Position numbers and translations under genes: made by a program. From an uncultured Brevibacillus sp. (GTDB lineage Bacteria > Bacillota > Bacilli > Brevibacillales > Brevibacillaceae), in the NCBI GenBank assembly GCA_946402065.1, contig CAMIVR010000051.1, positions 1 through 33,376 of the forward strand: a DNA stretch of 33,376 nt. Direction: 5' to 3'. Under the pieces are notes generated by a model. That model saw only the letters and a list, made by a program, of their open reading frames with translations. It did not search any database and was not told where the DNA came from. Positions 6,700 to 15,343 of this stretch are shown in pieces (position 1 is the first letter of the stretch; each line of letters opens with the position of its first letter).

Positions 6700-9600
6700 C
6701 TAGACGCATAGCTCTTGCAGCATTTTTTCAAATTCGTTCGGCGGAAGAGGTGGGCTGTAGAGAAAGCCCTGCATTTCGTTGCATTTGCCCGCCGACAAAA
6801 ACTGCCGCTGTTCCTCCGTCTCCACCCCTTCCGCAATCACGTTGAGCTGGAGGCTATGCCCCAGTGAGATGATGTAGGAAACGATCGCCGCATCGTCAAG
6901 GTCGATGGAAATATCGCGGACGAACGACTGATCGATTTTCAGCGTGTCGATCGGAAATTTCTTCAGGTAGCTGAGCGAGGAATAACCTGTGCCAAAATCG
7001 TCGATGGCGATATGGATGCCTAAATCCTTCAGTTTGCAAATCGTCGAAATTGCCGCCTCGGCATCGTTCATGGTCGTCCCTTCAGTGATTTCCAGCTCCA
7101 GATACTTCGCTTCCAGCCCGGTCTCCTCCAAAATCTGCGCCACTGTCTCTACGAGATCTCGCTGCTGAAATTGCCGGGCGGAGAGATTGACCGCGACGCG
7201 AATCGGCGGATAGCCGGCGAGCTGCCACGCTTTGTTCTGGGCACATGCGGTCCGCAAGACAAAGTTGTCGATGTGGACAATCAGCTCCGTCTCCTCTGCC
7301 AGCGGGATAAATTTGCCTGGGGAAATCTGCCCTTGCTGCGGATGGTACCAGCGCACCAGCGCTTCCATTCCGATCAGCCGATTCGTATGCAGATTCACAC
7401 GCGGCTGATAGTGTACGTACAGCTCCGAGCGCTCAATTGCCTTGCGCAGATCGCTTTCCAACGACAGCTTCTCCAGCAGCATGCCGGCATTGATCGACGG
7501 CGTATAGAACTGGTAGTTGTTGCGTCCGTGGTCCTTGGCCCGATTCATGGCGGCGTTGGCGTTGCGGACCAGTGTTTTATTATCCATGCCGTCATCCGGG
7601 TAGATGCTGATGCCGATGCTTGTCGTGATGTACAGCTCATGCCCTTCGACGATATACGGCTGGGAGAACGCATTGGTGAGCTTCTGGGCGATTTTCGCTG
7701 CATCCTCAACCTGCTCGATATCCGAGAGGATGATTTTGAACTGGTCTCCCCCCAACCGGCACAGCGTATCCCCCTCGTGCAGGCAGTCAGACAGGCGTGC
7801 GGCCACTTCCTTGAGCAGGAGGTCGCCAATCGTATGGCTGAGCGTATCGTTGATCAGCTTGAAGCGATCCAGGTCAAGAAACAGCACGGCGAGTTTCTGG
7901 TCATTGCGGCTCGCCTGAGAGATCGCGATACTCAGCCGATCCTGGAACAGAATCCGGTTGGGCAGCCCTGTCAGAGCGTCGTAATACGATTGGTGCCTGA
8001 TCTGCTCTTCGTGTTTCTTCTGTTCGGTCACATCGCGGAAGTACCAGATTCGCCCGTACAGCTGACCGTTTGCGGACAGGACCGCCTGTGTGTACATTTC
8101 GTAAATACTGCCGTTATGCAAATGCATAATGTCACGGCAAACGAGCAACGGGTCGTTTTTCATCTCAAACACGCTATCGGCAAACTGGTCGCTTTCCAGT
8201 ATTTTCGGCAGCACATACGTTTCTATCGGTCCAATCCCCACTGTTTCGATCGATTCTTCGGGGATTTGCCATAGCTCGATAAACCGGGTGTTGTAGTGGA
8301 GCACTTTTTGCTGTCCGTCGACGATGAGAATCCCGTCAATCGCCGCTTCCTGGGTCGCCTTGAGGATAGCATTGCTGATCACCAGCTCTTCTTCCGCCAG
8401 CTTGCGCTCCAATTCCGCCGAAGCACGTATGGCGAAAATTTTCAGCATGGATTCAATCAGCTCGATATTGTGCATCGGCTTGGAGTCAACGACCAGCAGT
8501 ACGCCTGTCATCGTCTGGTTGGAGTCGAGCAGCGGAATGTTGATAAAGCTGGCTACTTCCAGATCAACCAGCGGCGTCAGCTGCAGTACGTCCTCTCCTG
8601 CCACGGTAGCGTTCATCTGCCCGACGCATGCCGGAGTCATTTCAAACGCAAAGTTTTCCCGATTTTCCCCATGCGAATAGACGGCGATCGTTTTTACCCG
8701 GTTATCGCTCCCTGGCACGATGGTTCCGATCAATGCACAATCAACCCGCAGCACTTTAGCCAGCTGCTCGACCAACGAGTGAAAAAACGCCTCACCAGTC
8801 GCAGTCGATACCCCTTGGGCAATCTGGTGGAGCGCATCCTCCGCCCGCTTGCGCTCGGTAATCTCCGAGACAAATCCCACCACTTCCGCGAGATGGGCGG
8901 CTCCAAGCGCATCCGTCTCGTATATCGGTTTCATGTATGTATGAAAATGGCGGTCCCCCGCCTCTGTCGTGAAGTCGACCGTCTCGCCCGAAAATGCCTG
9001 TGTGATCGCCTCGATCATCATCGGTACGTTCGTTTCATCGAAGATGTCATGGACAGATTTATCGAGTATTTTCTCCGTCGTGATGCCCCATTCTTCGGCA
9101 AGCGCCCCTTCATTCAGGGTAAAGTGAATCATCCCCTCACCGGCGCGCTGGCTGATAAAAATCATGTGCGGCAGCATCCGGACCGTTTTTTTAAAATCTT
9201 CCGCCAATTTCAGCCGGTCACGTTCCACTTTTCGCAGCTCGGTAATGTCGACGGCCGATCCGATCACCTCGATGACGCGGTTATTGACCACAATCGGCGA
9301 CAGCGAATTGTAAAAGATTCGTCGGCCATAGCCGAACTCAAAGATGACGTCTTCGCCTTGAAGCGCTTTTTCAATATGGACGGACAGTTCATCTGCATGC
9401 TGTGCCCCAACCAACTCGGTCAATGTCTTGCCAAACAGGCGGTCCGTGGAAATATGCATCTGCTTCAACAGCTTGCCTTCCATCAGCGTCACGACGACCT
9501 CGCCATCGTCTTGCGGCTGTAGTCTGTACACGAGGCTTTGAATGTTTTGTACGGTTTGATAAAATTCCTGAAGTGCTTCGTTTACCGTTCCCTCCAGCTC

Positions 9601-9717
9601 CTGAACACGCTCGCGCAACAGCTTGATTTCCTGCAACATGGCTGCTTCCGAGGGATTCTGCCTGGCCGTATACCCGAGCTTGGCGTCGGGGTTGAACGGT
9701 TGTTTGTGATCGGTCAA
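6700..9717 (-). CDS. PAS-PAS-GAF-PAS-GGDEF-EAL cyclic-di-GMP signalling protein
   Basis: A 1005-residue cytosolic protein starting at TTG 9717, behind GGGGG eight bases upstream. It has a coiled coil (25-60), PAS domains at about 70-165 and 180-295, each ending DITE/EITER, a GAF domain at about 305-450, a third PAS at about 460-590, GGDEF at about 595-755 and EAL at about 770-1000. The cyclase signature at 656-660 is GGDQF, not GGDEF, and no I-site RxxD precedes it. The EAL side keeps EALVRW (785), VAVNLSARQF, LEITEG, AIDDFGTGYSS, LKIDQSF and AEGVET. It is therefore probably a sensor-controlled c-di-GMP phosphodiesterase with a regulatory cyclase-like domain. No transmembrane segment is seen. 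Confidence 0.92.
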   Translation of the reverse strand: MTDHKQPFNPDAKLGYTARQNPSEAAMLQEIKLLRERVQELEGTVNEALQEFYQTVQNIQSLVYRLQPQDDGEVVVTLMEGKLLKQMHISTDRLFGKTLTELVGAQHADELSVHIEKALQGEDVIFEFGYGRRIFYNSLSPIVVNNRVIEVIGSAVDITELRKVERDRLKLAEDFKKTVRMLPHMIFISQRAGEGMIHFTLNEGALAEEWGITTEKILDKSVHDIFDETNVPMMIEAITQAFSGETVDFTTEAGDRHFHTYMKPIYETDALGAAHLAEVVGFVSEITERKRAEDALHQIAQGVSTATGEAFFHSLVEQLAKVLRVDCALIGTIVPGSDNRVKTIAVYSHGENRENFAFEMTPACVGQMNATVAGEDVLQLTPLVDLEVASFINIPLLDSNQTMTGVLLVVDSKPMHNIELIESMLKIFAIRASAELERKLAEEELVISNAILKATQEAAIDGILIVDGQQKVLHYNTRFIELWQIPEESIETVGIGPIETYVLPKILESDQFADSVFEMKNDPLLVCRDIMHLHNGSIYEMYTQAVLSANGQLYGRIWYFRDVTEQKKHEEQIRHQSYYDALTGLPNRILFQDRLSIAISQASRNDQKLAVLFLDLDRFKLINDTLSHTIGDLLLKEVAARLSDCLHEGDTLCRLGGDQFKIILSDIEQVEDAAKIAQKLTNAFSQPYIVEGHELYITTSIGISIYPDDGMDNKTLVRNANAAMNRAKDHGRNNYQFYTPSINAGMLLEKLSLESDLRKAIERSELYVHYQPRVNLHTNRLIGMEALVRWYHPQQGQISPGKFIPLAEETELIVHIDNFVLRTACAQNKAWQLAGYPPIRVAVNLSARQFQQRDLVETVAQILEETGLEAKYLELEITEGTTMNDAEAAISTICKLKDLGIHIAIDDFGTGYSSLSYLKKFPIDTLKIDQSFVRDISIDLDDAAIVSYIISLGHSLQLNVIAEGVETEEQRQFLSAGKCNEMQGFLYSPPLPPNEFEKMLQELCV

Positions 9718-9952
9718 GGTACCTACCCCCTACATTAGAACCTCCAAAATAGACACTAGATAAAAAAAAAGCGACAATTCGTACAGGGTGATTCAAATGT
9801 GGAATAGAATCGATTGGCTGATCTTTTCGACAAATGTTTCCAACTTTCCTGCTTGACCCGGCGCCCCAAGTTGAAAAAGCTTTGATGGGGATGAAAACCT
9901 GGGGGCCTTGTTACTATGCAGCCGTGGTTGGAGGGCGATTGGGAATCAAAAA
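9718..9952 (-). promoter_or_regulatory. Leader of the GGDEF-EAL gene with a Spo0A-box-like site and a start-stop ORF
   Basis: TTTGTCGAAAA (minus strand, 9824-9834) matches the known Spo0A box pattern TTTGTCRAA. A weaker copy, ATTGTCGCTT, lies near 9765-9775. Nearer the gene, GGAGG (9741-9745) precedes ATG-TAG (9735-9730), a ribosome site on a start followed at once by a stop, 13 bases before the TTG start. I looked for a c-di-GMP riboswitch core and did not find one. Confidence 0.4.
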
Positions 9953-9973
9953 ACCGAACAAAATTTGTTCGGT
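9953..9973 (-). terminator. Intrinsic terminator of the 113-residue coiled-coil gene
   Basis: ACCGAACAAA pairs with TTTGTTCGGT across almost no loop, followed by a T run on the minus strand. Confidence 0.7.
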
Positions 9974-9976
9974 CCC

Positions 9977-10318
9977 TCATCTTTTACTAATCCGGATATA
10001 AGGTACTTGCTTGCGCTCATACGTGCCGTCAAGCGTGTTTTCCTGAATGACGTCCAGCTTGATCAGGCTGGCAATTTTGCCCGGGTCAGCCTTGGACAGC
10101 AGCCGCCAGATGGAAGCGTCGGGCAGTGCGTTGAACAGACGGTTGTCATCGTACTCGCGTCGCTCTTGAAGCGAGACGGTCAATTTGTAAAAGTCTGTAT
10201 CGTAGGAACCCGGAACGGGACAAGACTGCAGGATTTGTGCCCGTAATTGCTCAAGCTCTTCTTCTACCTGCTTCTGTCGCAGCTTCAATTCGTGATAACG
10301 CGCCAGCTTGTGTTCCAT
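9977..10318 (-). CDS. Hypothetical protein with N-terminal coiled coil
   Basis: The ATG at 10318 is preceded by AAGGGAGTG; ten upstream codons have no ribosome site. The product is 113 residues. Residues 1-38 form a coiled coil (HELKLRQKQVEEELEQLRAQ), and the rest is a small alpha/beta segment with SLQERREYDDN and IWRLLSKADPGKIASLIKLD. Only one cysteine is present and no catalytic motif is seen. I do not recognise the family. It has its own terminator and sits beside yuzD in the same orientation with about 60 bases between them, so co-transcription is possible. Confidence 0.65.
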   Translation of the reverse strand: MEHKLARYHELKLRQKQVEEELEQLRAQILQSCPVPGSYDTDFYKLTVSLQERREYDDNRLFNALPDASIWRLLSKADPGKIASLIKLDVIQENTLDGTYERKQVPYIRISKR

Positions 10319-10379
10319 GCGCTTCACTCCCTTGTCCGTTTTTATCATGTATATGACAAAAACAGCTAAGGGAGAACCT

Positions 10380-10718
10380 TTACAGCTCGGACGATTCGAC
10401 GTTTTGCGCAGGAGTGAGGCCGCAGCTTTCCAGCTTTGCGAAAATATCTTTTAATTTCGGGTTTCCTTCCCCGACAATTTCCCCGGAAATTACGACAAGC
10501 GGGTACCATAAATCCTCATCGACAATCCGTCTGGCCCAGAGTGCGTCTTCTTCTGTCTCTGGCTGCTGAAAGTCACAGTATTGCACAGCCGTTTTATCCG
10601 TGCCGAATTTCCGCGAGATTGCCGCTTCCAGCCATGTCGCCGTCTCTTTTGCCGATGGTAAATTTACACAGCTTGCGCACAATTGCTCCGTACCGTAGAC
10701 TTTAATTGCTACTCTCAT
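10380..10718 (-). CDS. yuzD: DUF1462 thioredoxin-like protein, YuzD
   Basis: The chosen ATG (10718) lies about seven bases after AAGGGGA; an ATG two codons earlier sits directly on the ribosome site. The 112-residue product begins MRVAIKVYG followed by CASCVNLPSA, a CxxC at the expected place of a thioredoxin-like fold. WYPLVVISGEIVGEGNPKL then matches the cis-Pro region of such folds. Family members are found next to the NifU-like gene yutI, as here in divergent orientation, which suggests a role linked to Fe-S assembly. That role is an inference. Confidence 0.88.
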   Translation of the reverse strand: MRVAIKVYGTEQLCASCVNLPSAKETATWLEAAISRKFGTDKTAVQYCDFQQPETEEDALWARRIVDEDLWYPLVVISGEIVGEGNPKLKDIFAKLESCGLTPAQNVESSEL

Positions 10719-10751
10719 CGCCATTCCCCTTATGATTTTATGGTCAACGTC

Positions 10752-10760
10752 ATTATAGCA
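10752..10760 (-). promoter_or_regulatory. Extended -10 promoter of yuzD
   Basis: On the minus strand TGCTATAAT is an extended -10 element with a perfect TATAAT. The -35 region is weak. It lies about 34 bases upstream of the yuzD start. Confidence 0.55.
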
Positions 10761-10842
10761 CGCGCGGAATGTTTAAGACACATTATGACGCTTTTAAAAT
10801 AACAAAGCATATTCATTCATAGATTTCTTGTCAAAAGGGGAT

Positions 10843-10848
10843 TATAAT
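10843..10848 (+). promoter_or_regulatory. -10 element of the yutI promoter
   Basis: A perfect TATAAT about 75 bases before yutI. No good -35 is found at 16-18 bases; the TTGTCA upstream is too close at nine bases. Confidence 0.4.
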
Positions 10849-10923
10849 AAAGATATGCAGCGTCGCTATTTCGGCTGCCCAAACATTTGAAATTCCGTAT
10901 TCATAATAAAGGAGTGAATCACA

Positions 10924-11151
10924 ATGGAAATGATGGACCAAGTACAAGAAGTCCTCGATAAGCTTCGCCCCTACCTGCAACGTGACGGCGGAGACGTGCA
11001 ACTCGTTGACGTCGAGGATGGCGTCGTCAAACTGCGCTTGATGGGTGCATGCGGCAGCTGCCCTTCCTCTACCATTACGCTGAAAGCCGGGATCGAACGC
11101 GCATTGCTGGAAGAAATCCCGGGAATTACCGAAGTACAACAAGTATTCTAG
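10924..11151 (+). CDS. yutI: NifU-like iron-sulfur cluster protein, YutI
   Basis: A 75-residue protein with AAAGGAG before its ATG. It is a stand-alone NifU C-terminal (Nfu) domain: [17 protein letters not shown], then [15 protein letters not shown] with the cluster-binding cysteines 43 and 46, and a C-terminal PGITEVQQV. Nfu proteins bind a [4Fe-4S] cluster at the interface of a dimer and deliver it to enzymes such as aconitase or lipoate synthase. It is monocistronic between the yuzD divergent region and a strong terminator. Confidence 0.95.
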   Translation: MEMMDQVQEVLDKLRPYLQRDGGDVQLVDVEDGVVKLRLMGACGSCPSSTITLKAGIERALLEEIPGITEVQQVF

Positions 11152-11159
11152 GCGACCGC

Positions 11160-11191
11160 AACCCCCTGAATTGTCAGGGGGTTATTTTTTT
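11160..11191 (+). terminator. Intrinsic terminator of yutI
   Basis: AACCCCCTGA and TCAGGGGGTT form a perfect 10-bp stem with a four-base loop, followed by seven T. Confidence 0.92.
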
Positions 11192-11239
11192 GCCATGATT
11201 AGAAACCGCGGCTCATCCAAGGCAATTGGCGCAGCTTTA

Positions 11240-11273
11240 GGTCGAGCGGACTTTATATCAATTCCTATCGACC
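11240..11273. repeat. Short hairpin repeat (copy 2)
   Basis: GGTCGA and TCGACC frame an imperfect foldback. Its right half, AATTCCTATCGACC (11260-11273), is identical to 3264-3277. It overlaps the last codons of the hydrolase gene. Confidence 0.35.
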
Positions 11274-12170
11274 GAAAAAGCGGATGACCCGCTCGGCATA
11301 TTCGTCCGGGTATAGCCGGTAGCTGCGAACGTGATCGGCGTCGGGCACGAGCCAGAGCTGGCCGGTACGCTCGTTCGCCCGCTCAAGCAGGCGGCAGCTT
11401 TCCGTATACGGAATCGTCTGGTCAGCCAGGCCGTGGATGAACAGGATCGGTCGCGGCGAAAAGCGCTCAACTGCTTGCCACGGATTGACTTTATGTATAT
11501 TGGCCCGAATCAACAATGGAACAATTTTCAAAATAACCCAGGTAAAGGGCAAGTGTGGAAGTCCAGTCCAACGCGGCATGTTTTCACCCAGGTAGCGCCG
11601 TAACGAAGAAAACGGCGAATCCGCCACGACAGCCTGCACCCGATCATCATCAGCCGCCGCCAACAGAGCGGTCGAAGCCCCCATGGAAAAACCGACCAGT
11701 CCGATGTAGCCGCCTGGCCGGCGTGTGGCGATGAAATCAACCGCTCCGAGTACGTCACGCTGTTCGTAGTACCCGACACTCGTCACGCGCCCGCCCGACT
11801 GGCCTGCATTGCGAAAATCAAACATCAGCACGTCAAAACCGGCGCGAACGAGTCGCGCTGCCAACGCCAATGCGGGCAAATGCGGCTCCTGCCGATTTTG
11901 ACTGTAGCCGTGGGCAAAAATGATCGTCTTTCCGTTTGCTTTCACGTGATTAGCCTCGGCAGTCATATACCACCCGCTTAGCTGCACGCGATCGTCACGG
12001 CTCGTAAAGCTGACCTCTTCATACGCTTCAATGCCGTATTCGCCGGGCTGCGTATCGAGTGGCTTGCGTGCCGGCGTAATCAGCTTCCACCCTACCCTCA
12101 GAGCGATGGTCAACACCGCCGCACCAATCAGGAGAAGCAGCCCGACGGCAATCAGGATCACTGTCTTCAT
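11265..12170 (-). CDS. Membrane-anchored alpha/beta hydrolase
   Basis: From the ATG at 12170 (AAAGGAG about twelve bases upstream) the product is 301 residues. The N-terminus (MKTVILIAVGLLLLIGAAVLT) is a membrane anchor. A hydrolase fold follows: FAHGYSQNR for the oxyanion region, the nucleophile elbow GFSMGAS (Ser162), HGLADQTIP (Asp250) and DADHVRSY (His280), a complete triad. It resembles YqkD-type or dienelactone-hydrolase-like enzymes; the substrate is unknown. In B. subtilis a different peptidase, yuxL, sits at this point after yutI. It ends at TAG without an obvious strong terminator. Confidence 0.82.
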   Translation of the reverse strand: MKTVILIAVGLLLLIGAAVLTIALRVGWKLITPARKPLDTQPGEYGIEAYEEVSFTSRDDRVQLSGWYMTAEANHVKANGKTIIFAHGYSQNRQEPHLPALALAARLVRAGFDVLMFDFRNAGQSGGRVTSVGYYEQRDVLGAVDFIATRRPGGYIGLVGFSMGASTALLAAADDDRVQAVVADSPFSSLRRYLGENMPRWTGLPHLPFTWVILKIVPLLIRANIHKVNPWQAVERFSPRPILFIHGLADQTIPYTESCRLLERANERTGQLWLVPDADHVRSYRLYPDEYAERVIRFFGR

Positions 12171-12280
12171 TGTACGCTGCGGCTCCTTTCCCTCCTGGCT
12201 GGCAGCAGTCTGTACCGGCCGGAATCGATGGGGCTGCGAACACTTTCCCGCCAATCCAGCCTGCTTGCCGCCGTCAACTG

Positions 12281-13393
12281 TCAACTACTGCCCGCTTTGC
12301 GATATGAGGAGCTGCCGGTTTCATGAGCCGGGCGCTGCTTGTCGCTCTCCGACCGCCAAAGCCAGTCTACCGTGGGAATGACTGCTCCGAAGCGGTTGCT
12401 CACCAGCGTCGGAAACTGGCTGAGCGCCACTTCCAAATAATCCAGCTCCTCGTCTAATTGTACTCGCCATGACGCCTGCTGACCAACCTCCCGCTCTTCT
12501 ATCGGGATGTCTTTGTACACCTCGACCAGCTTGAAGAAACGACCGGGATACAACAGCAGCGCGTACATCATCGCATACTCTTCATCGCGCAGTGTCGACA
12601 CACTGTTATACCCCTCCAGAAAGTCCGCGATTTTCTCCGGATTCCATCCGCTGCGCCGCACTTCCGCTTTGATCCATTGACCGATGTCCCGTGAGCGCAT
12701 ATCCTGCACCCAGTTCCATTCTCCCCCGAAGTGCGGGCGTTGCCCGGCTGCAAAGACGATGAACCCGTCGTCAAAATTCTGAAATGCAATCTTGCCGAAT
12801 GCCGCTGACTCTTTGACCATCCTCTGATACCCTGAATCGGTCAGGTATTGAACGGATGTATCAGCCAACTGATGAACGTACGTATACGACGTCAGCAAGT
12901 ATTCATCAAAGGGATGGCCCTCTCCTCCCTCGACTTCAAGCGCATCGCGCCGCGACTCATACTGGCGGATTTTCTTGCGCCACATGCCGGGCCAACTGCC
13001 AAGTGAATTGTACGGCTCATAGAGTCGATCACCGCTGAAGGAGCGCGTAGCCAGGTGAAACTGGGCCAGCGCTTCTCCCAATGCATATGTCTCTTTCGAT
13101 GGAAGCGATTCACGAACCTCTTTCTGTATATAATACATGTCGTCGCCCACAATAAAAAAGGGCTCATGTTCTGTTGTGTGCACACACGGCAGCAGCTGCA
13201 GCTCGTTTTTTTGACGGGCGATGTGCTGCTTTATCCGTTCGATGAATTTATGCTTGTTCCGATAGCTTACAGGGCATGTGTATAAATAAAATCCGCCTTC
13301 GCTTGTTTTTAGCAGGGTGCGCCCTCCTGCTTCCGCTATTTCATAGAGGGTAAAGCCGTATTTCTCCTCCAGCTGACTTGCCAGCTCTTCCAT
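12281..13393 (-). CDS. yutH: Spore coat-associated kinase-like protein, YutH
   Basis: A 370-residue protein with GGAGG nine bases before its ATG. It belongs to the CotS/YutH/YsxE family, which has an aminoglycoside-phosphotransferase-like fold. Family landmarks are visible: GGRTLLKTSEGGFYLY near the N-terminus, HLATRSFSGD, and a C-terminal FLEGYNSVSTLRDEEYAMMYALLLYPGRF. The HGD catalytic loop of true kinases is not seen; IAFQNFDDGFIV stands near its place, which suggests a structural coat role. It is expected in the mother cell late in sporulation. The C-terminal tail (RPAHETGSSSYRKAGSS) is low in complexity. Confidence 0.85.
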   Translation of the reverse strand: MEELASQLEEKYGFTLYEIAEAGGRTLLKTSEGGFYLYTCPVSYRNKHKFIERIKQHIARQKNELQLLPCVHTTEHEPFFIVGDDMYYIQKEVRESLPSKETYALGEALAQFHLATRSFSGDRLYEPYNSLGSWPGMWRKKIRQYESRRDALEVEGGEGHPFDEYLLTSYTYVHQLADTSVQYLTDSGYQRMVKESAAFGKIAFQNFDDGFIVFAAGQRPHFGGEWNWVQDMRSRDIGQWIKAEVRRSGWNPEKIADFLEGYNSVSTLRDEEYAMMYALLLYPGRFFKLVEVYKDIPIEEREVGQQASWRVQLDEELDYLEVALSQFPTLVSNRFGAVIPTVDWLWRSESDKQRPAHETGSSSYRKAGSS

Positions 13394-13556
13394 TTTTTTA
13401 CGCCTCCTCGCAATCCAGTATCTCTACGCTGCCATATCTTATGAAATCTGGGCGGGAGAGGTGCCTATTTTTCAAAACCGACCGTTTTGCACGAACCTCC
13501 ACGAAATGATTGGGCAGCCTACATTGCGATTCTTGAAACGGAAAGAAGGGATGTAA

Positions 13557-14093
13557 ATGACTGATCATGTACATAGCGGCCTCGTGCGGCAAAAGACGTA
13601 TGAACTGCTGGCGCTGCGCGGCGTGAGTCTGGAGGATATCGCGGACATCGTCTTATTTTTGCAGAAGGATTACGTTCCGGATTTGAGTACCGATATCTGT
13701 CTGGAGAGCATCGAAGCTGTTCTGAACAAACGCGAGGTGCAAAACGCGCTGCTCACCGGCATTCAGCTCGACATGCTGGCTGAGCAGCATCAACTGCTCT
13801 CCCCGCTGCAGGAAATTATCGAGGCGGATGAATCGCTCTACGGCGTAGACGAGGTACTGTCGCTGGCGATCGTAAACATTTACGGCAGCATTGGCTTTAC
13901 CAACTTCGGCTATGTCGACAAAATCAAATACGGCATTCTGGCTGAGCTAAACGACAAGCGCAACGGCGTCCATACGTTTCTCGACGATCTCGTCGGGGCC
14001 GTAGCCGCTGCCGCCTCAAGTCGCATCGCCCATCGCCATAGGCGTGACATGGAGGACACCCCCAGGCAAGTGACTGAAAGTGACGGACCATAG
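13557..14093 (+). CDS. yutG: Phosphatidylglycerophosphatase A-like protein, YutG
   Basis: A 178-residue protein with AAGAAGG before its ATG at 13557. It matches the PgpA-like family of Gram-positive bacteria: LALRGVSLEDIADIVLFLQ at the N-terminus, VDEVLSLAIVNIYGSIGFTN in the middle, and KIKYGILAELNDK followed by FLDDLVGAVAAAASSRIAHR. The last segment holds the paired acidic residues of the family. PgpA in proteobacteria dephosphorylates phosphatidylglycerophosphate in the membrane; the soluble Firmicutes branch is poorly characterised. It is divergent from yutH and convergent with the homogentisate dioxygenase. Confidence 0.87.
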   Translation: MTDHVHSGLVRQKTYELLALRGVSLEDIADIVLFLQKDYVPDLSTDICLESIEAVLNKREVQNALLTGIQLDMLAEQHQLLSPLQEIIEADESLYGVDEVLSLAIVNIYGSIGFTNFGYVDKIKYGILAELNDKRNGVHTFLDDLVGAVAAAASSRIAHRHRRDMEDTPRQVTESDGP

Positions 14094-14094
14094 C

Positions 14095-14143
14095 AAAAAA
14101 GTCATCCCGACGCCAACCTGTTTGTTGAGCCGGGTGACTTTTT
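14095..14143. terminator. Bidirectional terminator between yutG and hmgA
   Basis: AAAAAGTCATCCCG pairs with CGGGTGACTTTTT with one bulged base. A and T runs on the two sides fit termination from both convergent genes. Confidence 0.8.
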
Positions 14144-14164
14144 CGTGCAGCTTGAATGGTTTGC

Positions 14165-15325
14165 CTAGTGCTTAGGCAACCAGCTGTACATATATGCGGT
14201 GTCCTCGGATTCCTGTGCTTGCTTCACAACTCGCAGCGGACGAAACGTATCAATCATCACTGCCAATTCCCTGGTCTCTGTCTTGCCGATGCTCTCCTCC
14301 ATCTTGCCTGGGTGCGGACCGTGCGGCAGTCCGCTCGGATGCAGTGTAATCGAGCCTTCCTCAATCCCCCGTCGGCTCATGAAATCTCCGTCGGCGTAAT
14401 ACAGCACCTCATCGCTTTCGACGTTGCTGTGTACGTACGGAGCAGGGATCGCTTGCGGATGGTAGTCGTAGAGACGGGGGACGAACGAACACACGACGTA
14501 ATTGTGCGCTTCGAACGTCTGATGCACAGGCGGGGGCTGATGGACGCGTCCGGTAATCGGTTCGAAATCGTGGATGCTGAAGGCGTACGGGAACAGATAG
14601 CCATCCCAGCCAACCGCATCGAGCGGATGAAAATCGTACCGATACGAGGTCAGCATGCCCTGTGCGCGCACACGCACTTCAAAATCCCCCTGCTCATCCT
14701 TGGGCTCCAATCGCTCCGGAGTGCGAAAATCGCGCTCGCAGAAGGGCGAATGCTCGAGCAATTGACCGTGCTCATTGCGATAGCGTTTTGGCGGAACGAT
14801 TTCCGAAATGGATTCGACGACGAGAAAGCGGGCTTCGTCCGTCTCCAGCACGACTCGATAGGTCGTTCCGATGGGAATGACCAGATAGTCGCCGGGATGA
14901 AAAGCCAGCTCTCCAAAGATCGTTTCCAGCCTGCCCCGCCCTTCGTGCACGTACAGCAGCTCATCGCCCTCTCCGTTGCGATAAAAGTACGGCATCTGCT
15001 GGGTCGGACGAGCTACACCGATGGCCAGGTCGTCATTGGCCAGGATGATTTTTCTCGCTTCCAAAAAATCGCCGCCCGCCGGCGTGTTCCATGTGCGGAA
15101 ATGGCGATGCTTGACAGGGCCGCGCTCCTCGAACTCATAGACGATCTCCCTGATTTTGCTCGCTTCTCTTACCTGTGTCGGCGGATTGATGTGATAAATC
15201 AGCGATTGAATACCGGAAAACCCCTTTGTGCCCATCAGTTGTTCATAGTACAGTCCGCCGTCCTCCTTGCGAAACTGCGTATGTCGTTTATGCGGGATTT
15301 TTCCCATTTTGACATAATGCGGCAT
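14165..15325 (-). CDS. hmgA: Homogentisate 1,2-dioxygenase
   Basis: A 386-residue protein with AGGGGGGAG before its ATG. It is the short bacterial form of the cupin-type homogentisate dioxygenase. PYFYRNGEGDELLYVHEGRG lies in the first cupin. PAPYVHSNVESDEVLYYADGDF and LHPSGLPHGPHPGK in the second carry the His/acid iron ligands. The enzyme opens the ring of homogentisate to maleylacetoacetate in tyrosine and phenylalanine breakdown. The remnant of an aminotransferase precedes it by 18 bases, and a promoter with a cre-like site lies further upstream. No hppD or fahA gene is in the window, so the pathway must continue elsewhere. Confidence 0.9.
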   Translation of the reverse strand: MPHYVKMGKIPHKRHTQFRKEDGGLYYEQLMGTKGFSGIQSLIYHINPPTQVREASKIREIVYEFEERGPVKHRHFRTWNTPAGGDFLEARKIILANDDLAIGVARPTQQMPYFYRNGEGDELLYVHEGRGRLETIFGELAFHPGDYLVIPIGTTYRVVLETDEARFLVVESISEIVPPKRYRNEHGQLLEHSPFCERDFRTPERLEPKDEQGDFEVRVRAQGMLTSYRYDFHPLDAVGWDGYLFPYAFSIHDFEPITGRVHQPPPVHQTFEAHNYVVCSFVPRLYDYHPQAIPAPYVHSNVESDEVLYYADGDFMSRRGIEEGSITLHPSGLPHGPHPGKMEESIGKTETRELAVMIDTFRPLRVVKQAQESEDTAYMYSWLPKH

Positions 15326-15343
15326 GAACGCTCCCCCCTCGTT

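Noticed and set aside
7171-9522. Long open frames on the plus strand opposite the GGDEF-EAL gene
   Set aside because: They are antisense shadows in a GC-rich gene, with no ribosome sites and no recognisable domains; the minus-strand frame holds all family motifs.
9718-9952. c-di-GMP riboswitch before the GGDEF-EAL gene
   Set aside because: The conserved core and tetraloop-receptor bases of class I are absent, and no class II pattern was seen.
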